Below are positions 7,483-14,717 of a stretch of 18,103 nt of DNA, one piece after another. Source of the DNA: Methylomonas sp. (GTDB lineage Bacteria; Pseudomonadota; Gammaproteobacteria; Methylococcales; Methylomonadaceae); contig JALSIU010000182.1 of NCBI GenBank assembly GCA_026989715.1, positions 1-18,103 on the forward strand, read 5' to 3'. The stretch's first letter is position 1; every line of letters starts with the position of its first letter. A program made the position numbers and the translations under genes. Below the pieces are notes generated by a model. It was not told the DNA's origin, made no database searches, and saw only the letters and a list, made by a program, of their open reading frames with translations.

Positions 7483-9336
7483 TCACTCCCTAATAGAGAT
7501 ATGCGCACCTTCGCGGATACCCGCAATAACCGCAGCATAATCAGCCTGCCCTAAGGCTTTTGCGATATTCGCTTTTGCAAGTTTGGCCTTTTCTTTGTCT
7601 TCCATAGCCCCGCCTTCTGTCACACTAAGCAAACTGACTATCGTGTGTCCGCCTTGTGGCAAATCAACGACAACGACTGTTGGCTTACCCGCAACCGGCT
7701 TAGCCGCTTTAAAGACCGCTTGCTTAACCTGCCAATTAATCTCTGCTCCCTCTCGCGTTACTCCCTCTGCTTTCTTAACAAGCAAACCTTGCTCTTTGGC
7801 GATATCTGCCATGGCTTGTCCTGCCAGTAATTTTTGCTTAATCGTTGCCATTAATTGCTTGGCATTATCTTTGGCTTGTTGTATTTTGATGGCCGTAATA
7901 ATTTCATCTTTAACCGCTTCTAAGGGCTTTGTTTCGGCCGGCTGATGCTCTAACATACGTAAAACTACTACGCGCTCTTCACCGAGCTCAACAGGCTCAC
8001 TATTATGGCCTTGCAATACCGATTCAGAAAAAGCCATATTCCTAATAGCCTCTTCAGTGGCAAGTCCTGTCCCTGCATCACGTGAAAATAATGCTGTTTG
8101 CTTAATTTTCAAACCTAAATCATCCGATACAACGGATAAACTATCTGAATTTTCAAAGCTCAATTCCGTTAGTGATTCGCCTAATTCATAATACGTTGTT
8201 TCAGCCGCTGCTCTTTTTAAAGCTTGCTCAACCTCTGCAGCAACCTTAGCATAAGGCTTAGTCGCCGCAGGCTCCAATTCAGTAACGGTAATAATATGAT
8301 AGCCAAAAGCAGATTTTACAGGAGCCGACACTTCTCCTAAGGCCAATTGTGATGCCGCCTCTTCAAAGGCAGGCTCCATAACGCCCACTTCAAATAAACC
8401 TAAGTCCCCACCATTTTTAGCCGTCAAAGTATCATCGGACAACTCTTTGGCAAGCTCAGCAAATGACTCTTGTTGCAATCGCTTAACGGCCGCTTTCGCT
8501 TTCTCTAATGCCTGCGCTTCTGTAGTATCTTTTGTTTTGGCAAAGAGTATATGACTTATTTTACGACGTTCTTTTGTAGAGTATTGCTCAATATTATCTG
8601 CATAATAAGCTTGTAACTGCTCGTCCGAAGGCGTGACATCCTGCATTAAATCATTTAAAGATAACTCCACATATTCAACTGATACTTGTTCAGCAGTTTG
8701 ATAGTCGCTCGCATGTTGCTGATAAAAATCATTAATGGCGGCATCGCTCGGCGTCGTGGCCACAGGCTCTATGTTAATCGTGACATACTCGATATCACGT
8801 GTTTGATTTTGAATCTTAAAAAAGCGTTGCATATCTTGCTCAGAGATAAAGCTGGTATCTGTTACTGCCTTTTGAAACTGCTCCATGACCAATGCTTTGC
8901 GAATTCTATTAATAAACTGAGCAGAACTCATACCTTGGCTAGCTAGCAATGTTTCATATTGCTGCTTATCAAATTTACCCTCTCGCTGGAAATATTGTAA
9001 GGAAGCAATAAATTGACGCACACGCTCATCCGTGACAACCAAGCCTTCTTCTGTCACATGTTGCAACAAAAGCTCATCACGAATCAATTTTTCGATAGCT
9101 TGTTTTTGCAAAATTTCTTCAGGAATCTGCATCTCAGCATATTGCTGTTTAAATTGTGCATAAGCCTGGTTGACTTCACGTTGCCCGAACTCCTTATCGC
9201 CAACAATAACAACTGCCTTTTCTTGACCGCCATTGGTGTAATTTTGAAGGCCCCACAATGCAAAAGGAACACATATTAATATCAAAATTATCCAAGCAAA
9301 AGTACCTTGTGTTTTTTCTCTTATTTCTGTCAACAT
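7483..9336 (-). CDS. ppiD: Periplasmic folding chaperone PpiD (SurA_N and parvulin domains)
   Basis: PpiD is an inner-membrane-anchored periplasmic chaperone at the SecYEG exit, helping newly translocated proteins fold. With the ATG at 9336 it has 617 residues: one transmembrane helix (about 13-31), a SurA-like N-terminal chaperone region (about 37-250), a parvulin-type rotamase domain (about 254-356, with ISHILF, GGDLGLFEVG and FGYHII), then a long C-terminal chaperone region. Length agrees with E. coli PpiD (623). I prefer ATG 9336 to an in-frame TTG at 9354 because AAGG lies eight bases before it and the helix then starts where expected. It is last in the tig-clpP-clpX-lon-hupB-ppiD order but is separated from hupB by two tRNAs and their terminator, so it needs its own promoter, which I could not identify. 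Confidence 0.95.
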   Translation of the reverse strand: MLTEIREKTQGTFAWIILILICVPFALWGLQNYTNGGQEKAVVIVGDKEFGQREVNQAYAQFKQQYAEMQIPEEILQKQAIEKLIRDELLLQHVTEEGLVVTDERVRQFIASLQYFQREGKFDKQQYETLLASQGMSSAQFINRIRKALVMEQFQKAVTDTSFISEQDMQRFFKIQNQTRDIEYVTINIEPVATTPSDAAINDFYQQHASDYQTAEQVSVEYVELSLNDLMQDVTPSDEQLQAYYADNIEQYSTKERRKISHILFAKTKDTTEAQALEKAKAAVKRLQQESFAELAKELSDDTLTAKNGGDLGLFEVGVMEPAFEEAASQLALGEVSAPVKSAFGYHIITVTELEPAATKPYAKVAAEVEQALKRAAAETTYYELGESLTELSFENSDSLSVVSDDLGLKIKQTALFSRDAGTGLATEEAIRNMAFSESVLQGHNSEPVELGEERVVVLRMLEHQPAETKPLEAVKDEIITAIKIQQAKDNAKQLMATIKQKLLAGQAMADIAKEQGLLVKKAEGVTREGAEINWQVKQAVFKAAKPVAGKPTVVVVDLPQGGHTIVSLLSVTEGGAMEDKEKAKLAKANIAKALGQADYAAVIAGIREGAHISIRE

Positions 9337-9511
9337 ATGATTAGCCTTAATCAATTGATAATTTAACTATTTTGATACTCTATGATTTAAGTCATAAAAT
9401 ATCCTTGAAAGAACGATTAAGTTCCTCCACTCCTTGCAAATATGGGCTTGTTTAAATTAAGAATGAGGATGCAATATTACGCTCAATTCTAACCATAAAT
9501 TTTAAACAAAA

Positions 9512-9542
9512 AAAAACCCCGAACCAAATGGTCGGGGTTTTT
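9512..9542 (-). terminator. Intrinsic terminator of the tRNA-Val/tRNA-Asp unit
   Basis: CCCCGA (9517-9522) pairs with TCGGGG (9532-9537), extended by A/T pairs and, after one bulged base, by an inner CC/GG pair. On the minus strand the stem is followed by nine T. It lies five bases beyond the CCA end of tRNA-Asp. Confidence 0.9.
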
Positions 9543-9546
9543 AATA

Positions 9547-9623
9547 TGGCGGAGCGGACGGGATTCGAACCCGCGACCTCCGGCGTGACAGGCCAGCATT
9601 CTAACCAGCTGAACTACCGCTCC
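9547..9623 (-). tRNA. tRNA-Asp (anticodon GTC)
   Basis: A complete 77-base cloverleaf: acceptor GGAGCGG pairs with CCGCTCC, discriminator G, encoded CCA, T-arm GGTTCGAATCC, and anticodon loop CTGTCAC giving GTC. It is the second gene of a two-tRNA unit, seven bases after tRNA-Val, and directly before the terminator. Confidence 0.97.
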
Positions 9624-9630
9624 AAGTCTG

Positions 9631-9706
9631 TGGTGGGTGCTGAGGGGTTCGAACCCCCGACCCTCGCCTTGTAAGGGCGATGCTCTCCCAGCTGAGCTAA
9701 GCACCC
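9631..9706 (-). tRNA. tRNA-Val (anticodon TAC)
   Basis: A complete 76-base cloverleaf: acceptor GGGTGCT pairs with AGCACCC, discriminator A, encoded CCA, T-arm GGTTCGAACC, anticodon loop CTTACAA giving TAC. First gene of the unit, 15 bases downstream of a TATAAT box. Confidence 0.97.
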
Positions 9707-9712
9707 GACTAA

Positions 9713-9778
9713 AGAAATGATATTATAGCCCTGTTTTTTAACTTGCGCAAGCGTTTTGCTAAAAAACCTATCATTTCT
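9713..9778. repeat. Nested inverted repeat around the tRNA promoter
   Basis: The outer arms AGAAATGATA (9713-9722) and TATCATTTCT (9769-9778) are perfectly complementary over 10 bp. Inside them, GTTTTTTA (9733-9740) and TAAAAAAC (9760-9767) pair over 8 bp, and further inside GCAA/TTGC (9747-9750 and 9756-9759) can pair. The structure contains the -35 of the tRNA promoter and its outer arm overlaps the -10 and predicted start. It begins nine bases after the hupB stop and may also act on hupB mRNA. Confidence 0.7.
9722..9750 (-). promoter_or_regulatory. Sigma-70 promoter of tRNA-Val/tRNA-Asp
   Basis: On the minus strand TTGCGC (9745-9750) and TATAAT (9722-9727) are separated by exactly 17 bases, with tRNA-Val starting 15 bases further on. 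The layout matches the tRNA-Leu promoter at 16271-16299 (TTGCGT, 17 bases, TATAAT), which supports both calls. Confidence 0.8.
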
Positions 9779-9786
9779 ATTAAAAC

Positions 9787-10062
9787 TTAAATATTAACGC
9801 TATCTTTCAAACCTTTACCTGCCTTAAAGGAAGGAATTTTTGCCGCTTTAATCGTAATCTCTGCACCTGTTTGCGGATTACGTCCTTTGCGCTCTGCTCT
9901 ATCTTTGACAGAAAAAGTCCCAAAACCTACTAATGCAACAGAGTCACCACTTTTCAATGCATCGGTAACAGATGACATAAATGCGTCAAGCGCGCGCCCT
10001 GCATCGGCTTTTGTTAGTTCTGATGCATCAGCCATTGCATCTATCAGTTCTGATTTATTCAT
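9787..10062 (-). CDS. hupB: DNA-binding protein HU-beta
   Basis: HU is a small dimeric nucleoid protein that bends and compacts DNA with little sequence preference. The 91-residue product is standard length and begins MNKSELIDAMA. Seen: GFGTF at 46-50 (the turn before the arm), RNPQTG at 61-66 with the Pro that intercalates at the DNA kink, and the conserved end PSFKAGKGLKDSV. Position after lon identifies it as hupB rather than hupA. GGAG lies eight bases before the ATG. A near-consensus sigma-70 promoter sits about 80-110 bases upstream, after the lon stop, so hupB can be strongly expressed independently of lon. Confidence 0.97.
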   Translation of the reverse strand: MNKSELIDAMADASELTKADAGRALDAFMSSVTDALKSGDSVALVGFGTFSVKDRAERKGRNPQTGAEITIKAAKIPSFKAGKGLKDSVNI

Positions 10063-10143
10063 TTACTCTTCTCCATAGGAAATTAACACAAGATAAAATA
10101 TATACGCTCTGCCGAAACATAAAACATTATTAAAGCGAATGTC

Positions 10144-10173
10144 TTTATACCAACTACATCCTAGTCATGTCAA
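10144..10173 (-). promoter_or_regulatory. Strong sigma-70 promoter of hupB
   Basis: On the minus strand TTGACA (10168-10173, perfect consensus) is followed after 18 bases by TATAAA (10144-10149), with TGG immediately before the -10 giving an extended -10. It lies between the lon stop and hupB, leaving a 5' leader of about 75 bases. Confidence 0.8.
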
Positions 10174-10196
10174 GCGTTACAGCCGTATATATCTAA

Positions 10197-12614
10197 TTAA
10201 TGTGCTCTAATAGAGCTATCGACAGATTTCCCCACTTTGGTCTCAGAGACCTTTGCAACTTTTCCTAAGGGCTCAGGCTGATATTGCAAAGCCAGTTCCA
10301 GCACTTGATCAATCCAGCGCACAGGTTGAATATTCAGGTTTTGTTTAACATTATCAGGGATTTCTACTAAATCCTTTTCATTATCCTCAGGAATCAATAC
10401 CGTCTTAATGCCACCACGATGCGCTGCCAGCAACTTCTCTTTTAGGCCTCCAATAGCCAATACTTCACCGCGTAAAGTAATTTCCCCCGTCATAGCGACT
10501 TCGGCCTTGACCGGCACGCCCGTCAAGGCCGAAATAATAGCCGTACACATGCCTGCTCCAGCACTAGGACCATCTTTAGGTGTTGCACCTTCCGGTACAT
10601 GTATATGCAAATCTTTGTTCTGAAAAGTCTCAACATCAATACCTAACACATCAGCTCGTGCGCGCACAACGGTCACTGCCGCTTCAATAGATTCCTTCAT
10701 AACATCACCTAGCTTGCCTGTCATGACTTGCTTGCCTTTGCCCGACATGGCAACGGCTTCAATCGTCAGTAACTCTCCACCTACCTCAGTCCAAGCCAAA
10801 CCGGTAACCTGCCCTATTTGGTCTTTATCTTCTGCAAGTCCATAACTAAAGCGACGTACCCCTAGGTAATCGGATAAATTTTCTGATGTCACCTCTACTT
10901 TTTCTGACTTTTCTTTTAGCAAAAGCTCTTTAACCACTTTACGACAAATCTTAGATATTTCACGCTCTAAACTACGCACTCCCGCTTCGCGCGTATAATA
11001 ACGCACAATATCCTGAATGACTTCTTCAGCTATCTGCACCTCATTTTCTTGCAAACCATTATTTTTTAGCTGCTTAGGCAGTAAATAACGCATTGCAATA
11101 TTAATTTTCTCATCTTCGGTATAACCTGCCAAACGGATGACTTCCATTCTATCCAATAGCGGTCCTGGGATATTCATCGTATTCGCCGTTGCCACAAACA
11201 TGACATCCGACAAGTCAAAATCAACTTCTAAATAATGATCGGCAAAAGCTTTATTTTGCTCAGGATCTAGCACTTCCAACAAAGCCGAGGCAGGGTCGCC
11301 ACGAAAATCACCCGACATTTTGTCAATTTCATCCAACAGAAATAATGGATTACGCACTTTAATCTTAGACAAGCTTTGTAAAATTTTACCAGGCATAGAG
11401 CCTATATAAGTCCGTCTATGCCCACGAATTTCTGCTTCATCACGCACACCACCTAATGCCATTCGAATATATTTTCGATTAGTCGCTCGTGCAATGGATT
11501 GCCCTAAAGAGGTTTTCCCTACCCCAGGAGGCCCTACCAAACACAAAATAGGTCCGTTCAATGATTTTACCCGTTGCTGTACAGCCAAGTATTCAAGAAT
11601 ACGCTCTTTTACTTTTTCTAAACCATAATGATCAGTATCGAGAATCTCTTCCGCAAGCTTCAAATCATGTCGTACCTTAGTCTTCTTTTTCCAAGGCACA
11701 TTGATCATCCAGTCGATATAATTACGCACTACCGAAGCTTCTGCTGACATCGACGACATCATCTTCAACTTATTCAGCTCAACTTCGGCCTTATCCCTTG
11801 CTTCTTTAGACATCCCGGCTTTAGATATTTTTAGCTCAAGTTCTTCAATTTCACTTAAGGCATCATCCATATCGCCCAGCTCTTTTTGAATCGCCTTCAT
11901 TTGCTCATTCAAGTAATATTCACGCTGGTTCTTTTCCATTTGTTGCTTTACACGCACGCGTATATCTTTCTCTAAAGCAAATAAATCTGCCTCACTTTCC
12001 ATAAATAGCATCAGTTTTTCTAAGCGTTGCACAATATCTGCCATTTCCAACAACGCTTGCTTCTCCGACACCTTCAGACTCATATGCGCCGCTATGGTAT
12101 CGGCAAGCCGCCCATGCTCTTCAACACCTGACAAAGCATTCAGTACTTCAGGCGGAATTTTGCTATTTAACTTTACATACTTAGTAAAAGAGTCCATCGT
12201 TGCCCGCACCAACACATCGATCTCTTTATCAGACAAGGTTAAAACATCCGGTATTTCTTCTATTTCGGCAAAAATACAACCATCTTTTTCATGATACTCG
12301 GTGACTCGGCTACGCTGCTCGCCTTCCACCAATACTTTTACCGTTCCATCCGGCAACTTTAATAACTGCAAAATATTAGCCAACGCCCCTACTTTATACA
12401 GATCGTCAAAACCGGGATCATCAAGCTCAGCTTCTGTTTGCGTTACTAATAAAATCTGCTTATCTTCGCGCATCGCTTCATCAAGTGCTTCAATTGATTT
12501 CTCACGCCCCACAAATAAAGGAATTACCATATGCGGGTAAACAACAACATCCCTAAGTGGTAACACAGGAACCAACCCATCATCAAAAAGATCTGCCATT
12601 TCATTCATTTCCAT
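10197..12614 (-). CDS. lon: ATP-dependent protease La (Lon)
   Basis: Lon is the cytosolic AAA+ serine protease that degrades misfolded proteins and short-lived regulators. The 805-residue protein has the N-terminal substrate domain (VPVLPLRDVVVYPHMVIPLF at 15-34), a coiled-coil-rich stretch (about 190-290), the AAA+ module with Walker A GPPGVGKT at 361-368 and Walker B LFLLDE at 424-429, and the protease domain with DGPSAGAG containing catalytic S684 and GGLKEKLLAAHRGG containing K727. Those two residues are 43 apart, as in E. coli (S679, K722). It is slightly longer than E. coli Lon (784), mainly through a C-terminal tail after LALQYQPEP. The ATG at 12614 has AAGG eight bases upstream; in-frame ATGs follow at codons 3 and 6. 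It has its own promoter after the clpX terminator. Confidence 0.98.
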   Translation of the reverse strand: MEMNEMADLFDDGLVPVLPLRDVVVYPHMVIPLFVGREKSIEALDEAMREDKQILLVTQTEAELDDPGFDDLYKVGALANILQLLKLPDGTVKVLVEGEQRSRVTEYHEKDGCIFAEIEEIPDVLTLSDKEIDVLVRATMDSFTKYVKLNSKIPPEVLNALSGVEEHGRLADTIAAHMSLKVSEKQALLEMADIVQRLEKLMLFMESEADLFALEKDIRVRVKQQMEKNQREYYLNEQMKAIQKELGDMDDALSEIEELELKISKAGMSKEARDKAEVELNKLKMMSSMSAEASVVRNYIDWMINVPWKKKTKVRHDLKLAEEILDTDHYGLEKVKERILEYLAVQQRVKSLNGPILCLVGPPGVGKTSLGQSIARATNRKYIRMALGGVRDEAEIRGHRRTYIGSMPGKILQSLSKIKVRNPLFLLDEIDKMSGDFRGDPASALLEVLDPEQNKAFADHYLEVDFDLSDVMFVATANTMNIPGPLLDRMEVIRLAGYTEDEKINIAMRYLLPKQLKNNGLQENEVQIAEEVIQDIVRYYTREAGVRSLEREISKICRKVVKELLLKEKSEKVEVTSENLSDYLGVRRFSYGLAEDKDQIGQVTGLAWTEVGGELLTIEAVAMSGKGKQVMTGKLGDVMKESIEAAVTVVRARADVLGIDVETFQNKDLHIHVPEGATPKDGPSAGAGMCTAIISALTGVPVKAEVAMTGEITLRGEVLAIGGLKEKLLAAHRGGIKTVLIPEDNEKDLVEIPDNVKQNLNIQPVRWIDQVLELALQYQPEPLGKVAKVSETKVGKSVDSSIRAH

Positions 12615-12653
12615 CTCAGAAGCCTTCGCTAAATTTTAAAATATATGAGGTAT

Positions 12654-12683
12654 AATATAAGGGTGCCCGTTATATTTAACAAG
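12654..12683 (-). promoter_or_regulatory. lon promoter, sigma-70-like with an overlapping sigma-32-like reading
   Basis: On the minus strand TTGTTA (12677-12682), 17 bases, then TATATT (12654-12659) is a fair sigma-70 match about 40 bases before the lon ATG. The same bases can be read as CTTGTT (12678-12683), 13 bases, then ACCCTTAT (12657-12664), six of eight matches to the heat-shock -10 CCCCATNT. E. coli lon has a sigma-32 promoter, which makes the second reading reasonable but unproven. Confidence 0.55.
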
Positions 12684-12696
12684 GTACCAGACACAA

Positions 12697-12732
12697 AAAA
12701 GGCGAGTGTTTCATCATAAACACTCGCCTTTT
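12697..12732 (-). terminator. Intrinsic terminator of tig-clpP-clpX
   Basis: GGCGAGTGTTT (12701-12711) pairs perfectly with AAACACTCGCC (12718-12728), a 6-base loop, and four more A/T pairs. On the minus strand it is followed by TTTTTT, 33 bases beyond the clpX stop, separating clpX from lon. Confidence 0.93.
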
Positions 12733-12765
12733 AATAAGAACCGATGACGTTATCGTGGTGTATCG

Positions 12766-14034
12766 CTACTCCGAAGAGGCTACTTTTTGCTCACCGTCAT
12801 AAACAAAATAAGGATCATTTTCACCGTCAATCACCATTTTATCAATCACCACCTTAGCCACATTATCAGCAGATGGGATTTCATACATGGTATCTAACAA
12901 CACATTTTCAACAATAGTGCGCAAACCACGTGCTCCCGTTTTACGTTGCATTGATTTTTGCGCAATCGCATGTAACGAGTCCCGGCGAAATTCAAGCTCC
13001 GTACCTTCCATTTCAAATAACTTTTGATACTGCTTAGTTAAGGCATTTTTAGGCTCAGTCAAGACCTGAATCAAAGCTTCTTCACTCAGCTCTTCCAATG
13101 TAGCAACCACTGGCAACCGGCCTACAAATTCAGGAATCAAACCGTAACGAACTAAATCTTCGGCCTCAACCTCGGAAAATAATTCACCAATATTCTTACT
13201 GTCATCTTTCGCTTTGACTTCCGCCGAAAAACCAATACCTCCTTTTTCCGTGCGTTGTTGAATGACCTTATCTAAGCCAGCAAAAGCCCCGCCAACAATA
13301 AATAAAATATTAGCCGTATTGACCTGCACAAATTCCTGCTGTGGATTTTTACGCCCGCCTTGCGGAGAAACCGAAGCAATCGTGCCTTCAATCAGTTTCA
13401 ATAAAGCCTGTTGCACCCCTTCACCAGAAACATCCCGAGTAATGGAGGTATTTTCAGACTTCTTGGAAATTTTGTCGATTTCATCAATATAAACAATGCC
13501 AGACTCTGCTTTTTCTACATCAAAATCACATTTTTGTAAGATTTTTTGAATGATATTTTCAACATCCTCCCCCACATAGCCCGCTTCCGTCAACGTAGTC
13601 GCATCTGCAATGGTAAAAGGCACATCCAAAACCTTCGCCAAAGTCTCGGCCAATAAGGTTTTTCCCGAACCTGTCGGCCCAATCAATAAGATATTGCTTT
13701 TGCCCAGCTCAATATCACTATCGTACTGCGTTCGATTATTTAGCCTCTTATAATGATTATAGACGGCAACCGACAATATTTTTTTAGCCTGCTCCTGGCC
13801 AATAACATACTCATCCAATGCCGCCTTAATCTCTTTAGGCTTAGGCAATTCATGCTCTTCGCCGTCTTCTCTATCATCATTAGCAAGTTCTTCTTTGATA
13901 ATATCATTGCAAAGCTCAACACATTCATCACACACATAAACGGAAGGGCCTGCGATAAGCTTTCTAACTTCATTTTGGCTTTTACCACAAAATGAACAAT
14001 ACAAAATTTTATCGCTATCAATCTCTTTGCTCAT
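12766..14034 (-). CDS. clpX: ATP-dependent Clp protease ATP-binding subunit ClpX
   Basis: ClpX is the AAA+ unfoldase that recognises ssrA-tagged and other substrates and feeds them into ClpP. From ATG 14034 it has 422 residues (E. coli 424). Seen: zinc-binding domain with C13, C16, C35, C38; Walker A GPTGSGKT at 119-126; pore loop GYVG at 152-155; Walker B VYIDEIDK at 181-188; the ClpP-docking IGF loop at 267-269; and the ARTGARGLR-type sensor region (KTGARGLR at 365-372). In the RKH loop that rings the channel entrance, the sequence is GGRKN (226-230), with Asn where E. coli has His230. A GTG one codon upstream (14037) is a less likely start. The gene follows clpP after 32 bases and is terminated by the hairpin at 12697-12732. 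Confidence 0.98.
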   Translation of the reverse strand: MSKEIDSDKILYCSFCGKSQNEVRKLIAGPSVYVCDECVELCNDIIKEELANDDREDGEEHELPKPKEIKAALDEYVIGQEQAKKILSVAVYNHYKRLNNRTQYDSDIELGKSNILLIGPTGSGKTLLAETLAKVLDVPFTIADATTLTEAGYVGEDVENIIQKILQKCDFDVEKAESGIVYIDEIDKISKKSENTSITRDVSGEGVQQALLKLIEGTIASVSPQGGRKNPQQEFVQVNTANILFIVGGAFAGLDKVIQQRTEKGGIGFSAEVKAKDDSKNIGELFSEVEAEDLVRYGLIPEFVGRLPVVATLEELSEEALIQVLTEPKNALTKQYQKLFEMEGTELEFRRDSLHAIAQKSMQRKTGARGLRTIVENVLLDTMYEIPSADNVAKVVIDKMVIDGENDPYFVYDGEQKVASSE

Positions 14035-14066
14035 CACTTAAACCTATTATTAATGATTTTGAGTTA

Positions 14067-14711
14067 TTACTCGGACTCAACGCGACTTGATAATACTTTA
14101 TCAATCAAGCCATATTCAACCGAATCGGTGGCACTCAGAAAGTTATCCCTATCCGTATCCTTCTGAATTTTTTCTATCGCCTGCCCAGTATGATGCGCTA
14201 AAATTTTATTTAACTTTTCACGTATCGTTAGAATCTCACGCGCATGAATATCAAAATCAGACGCTTGCCCTTGAAACCCGCCTAAAGGCTGGTGAATCAT
14301 CACGCGCGAATGTGGCAAACAATATCTTTTGCCGGCCGCCCCCCCCGCCAATAACAATGAACCCATACTTGCCGCTTGGCCAATACACATCGTACTGACA
14401 TCCGGCTTAATAAACTGCATCGTATCATAAATCGCCATACCAGCCGTCACTGAGCCACCTGGAGAATTAATATATAAATGAATATCTTTATCCGGGTTTT
14501 CCGACTCCAAAAATAATAATTGCGCCACAATCAGATTAGCCATGTAATCCTCAACTTGACCCACCAGAAAAATAACTCGCTCCTTTAAAAGCCGTGAGTA
14601 AATATCATAAGAGCGTTCACCGCGGGCGGTCTGCTCTATGACCATAGGCACTAACCCACCTGCTGCTTCAGGAGAAACAATACTGTCTATTCCATTATGG
14701 CTATTCATCAT
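14067..14711 (-). CDS. clpP: ATP-dependent Clp protease proteolytic subunit ClpP
   Basis: ClpP forms the tetradecameric peptidase chamber of ClpXP. The 214-residue precursor has catalytic S115 (GQAASMGS), H140 (VMIHQPLGG) and D189 (DTDRDNF), with the same 25-residue Ser-His spacing as E. coli. Comparison with the E. coli processing site suggests a propeptide of about 18-19 residues, so that the mature protein begins near LVPMVIEQ. The gene starts six bases after tig; GGGA overlaps that gap. The second ATG (14708) has better spacing from it than the first, and either is possible. Codons for A122-G123-G124-A125 contain a run of eight G. Clearly the middle gene of a tig-clpP-clpX operon. Confidence 0.98.
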   Translation of the reverse strand: MMNSHNGIDSIVSPEAAGGLVPMVIEQTARGERSYDIYSRLLKERVIFLVGQVEDYMANLIVAQLLFLESENPDKDIHLYINSPGGSVTAGMAIYDTMQFIKPDVSTMCIGQAASMGSLLLAGGAAGKRYCLPHSRVMIHQPLGGFQGQASDFDIHAREILTIREKLNKILAHHTGQAIEKIQKDTDRDNFLSATDSVEYGLIDKVLSSRVESE

Positions 14712-14717
14712 TATCCC

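Noticed and set aside
7583..7945. 120-codon ORF on the plus strand
   Set aside because: Antisense to the C-terminal part of ppiD, with no ribosome binding site and a product of Ser/Ala/Cys-rich low complexity.
9349..9358. ATCAATTGAT palindrome just upstream of the ppiD start
   Set aside because: Only 10 bp in a very AT-rich leader and overlapping the alternative TTG start region; no supporting promoter element.
9398..9425. CTTGAAA-like heat-shock -35 on the plus strand (near 9403) upstream of ppiD
   Set aside because: It points away from ppiD into the antisense strand of the tRNAs, and its -10 match is poor.
9489..9704. 71-codon ORF on the minus strand
   Set aside because: Covers the two tRNA genes and their terminator; its product is a translation of structured RNA.
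14087..14398. 103-codon ORF on the plus strand
   Set aside because: Entirely antisense to clpP, whose catalytic triad and length are intact; no start signals.
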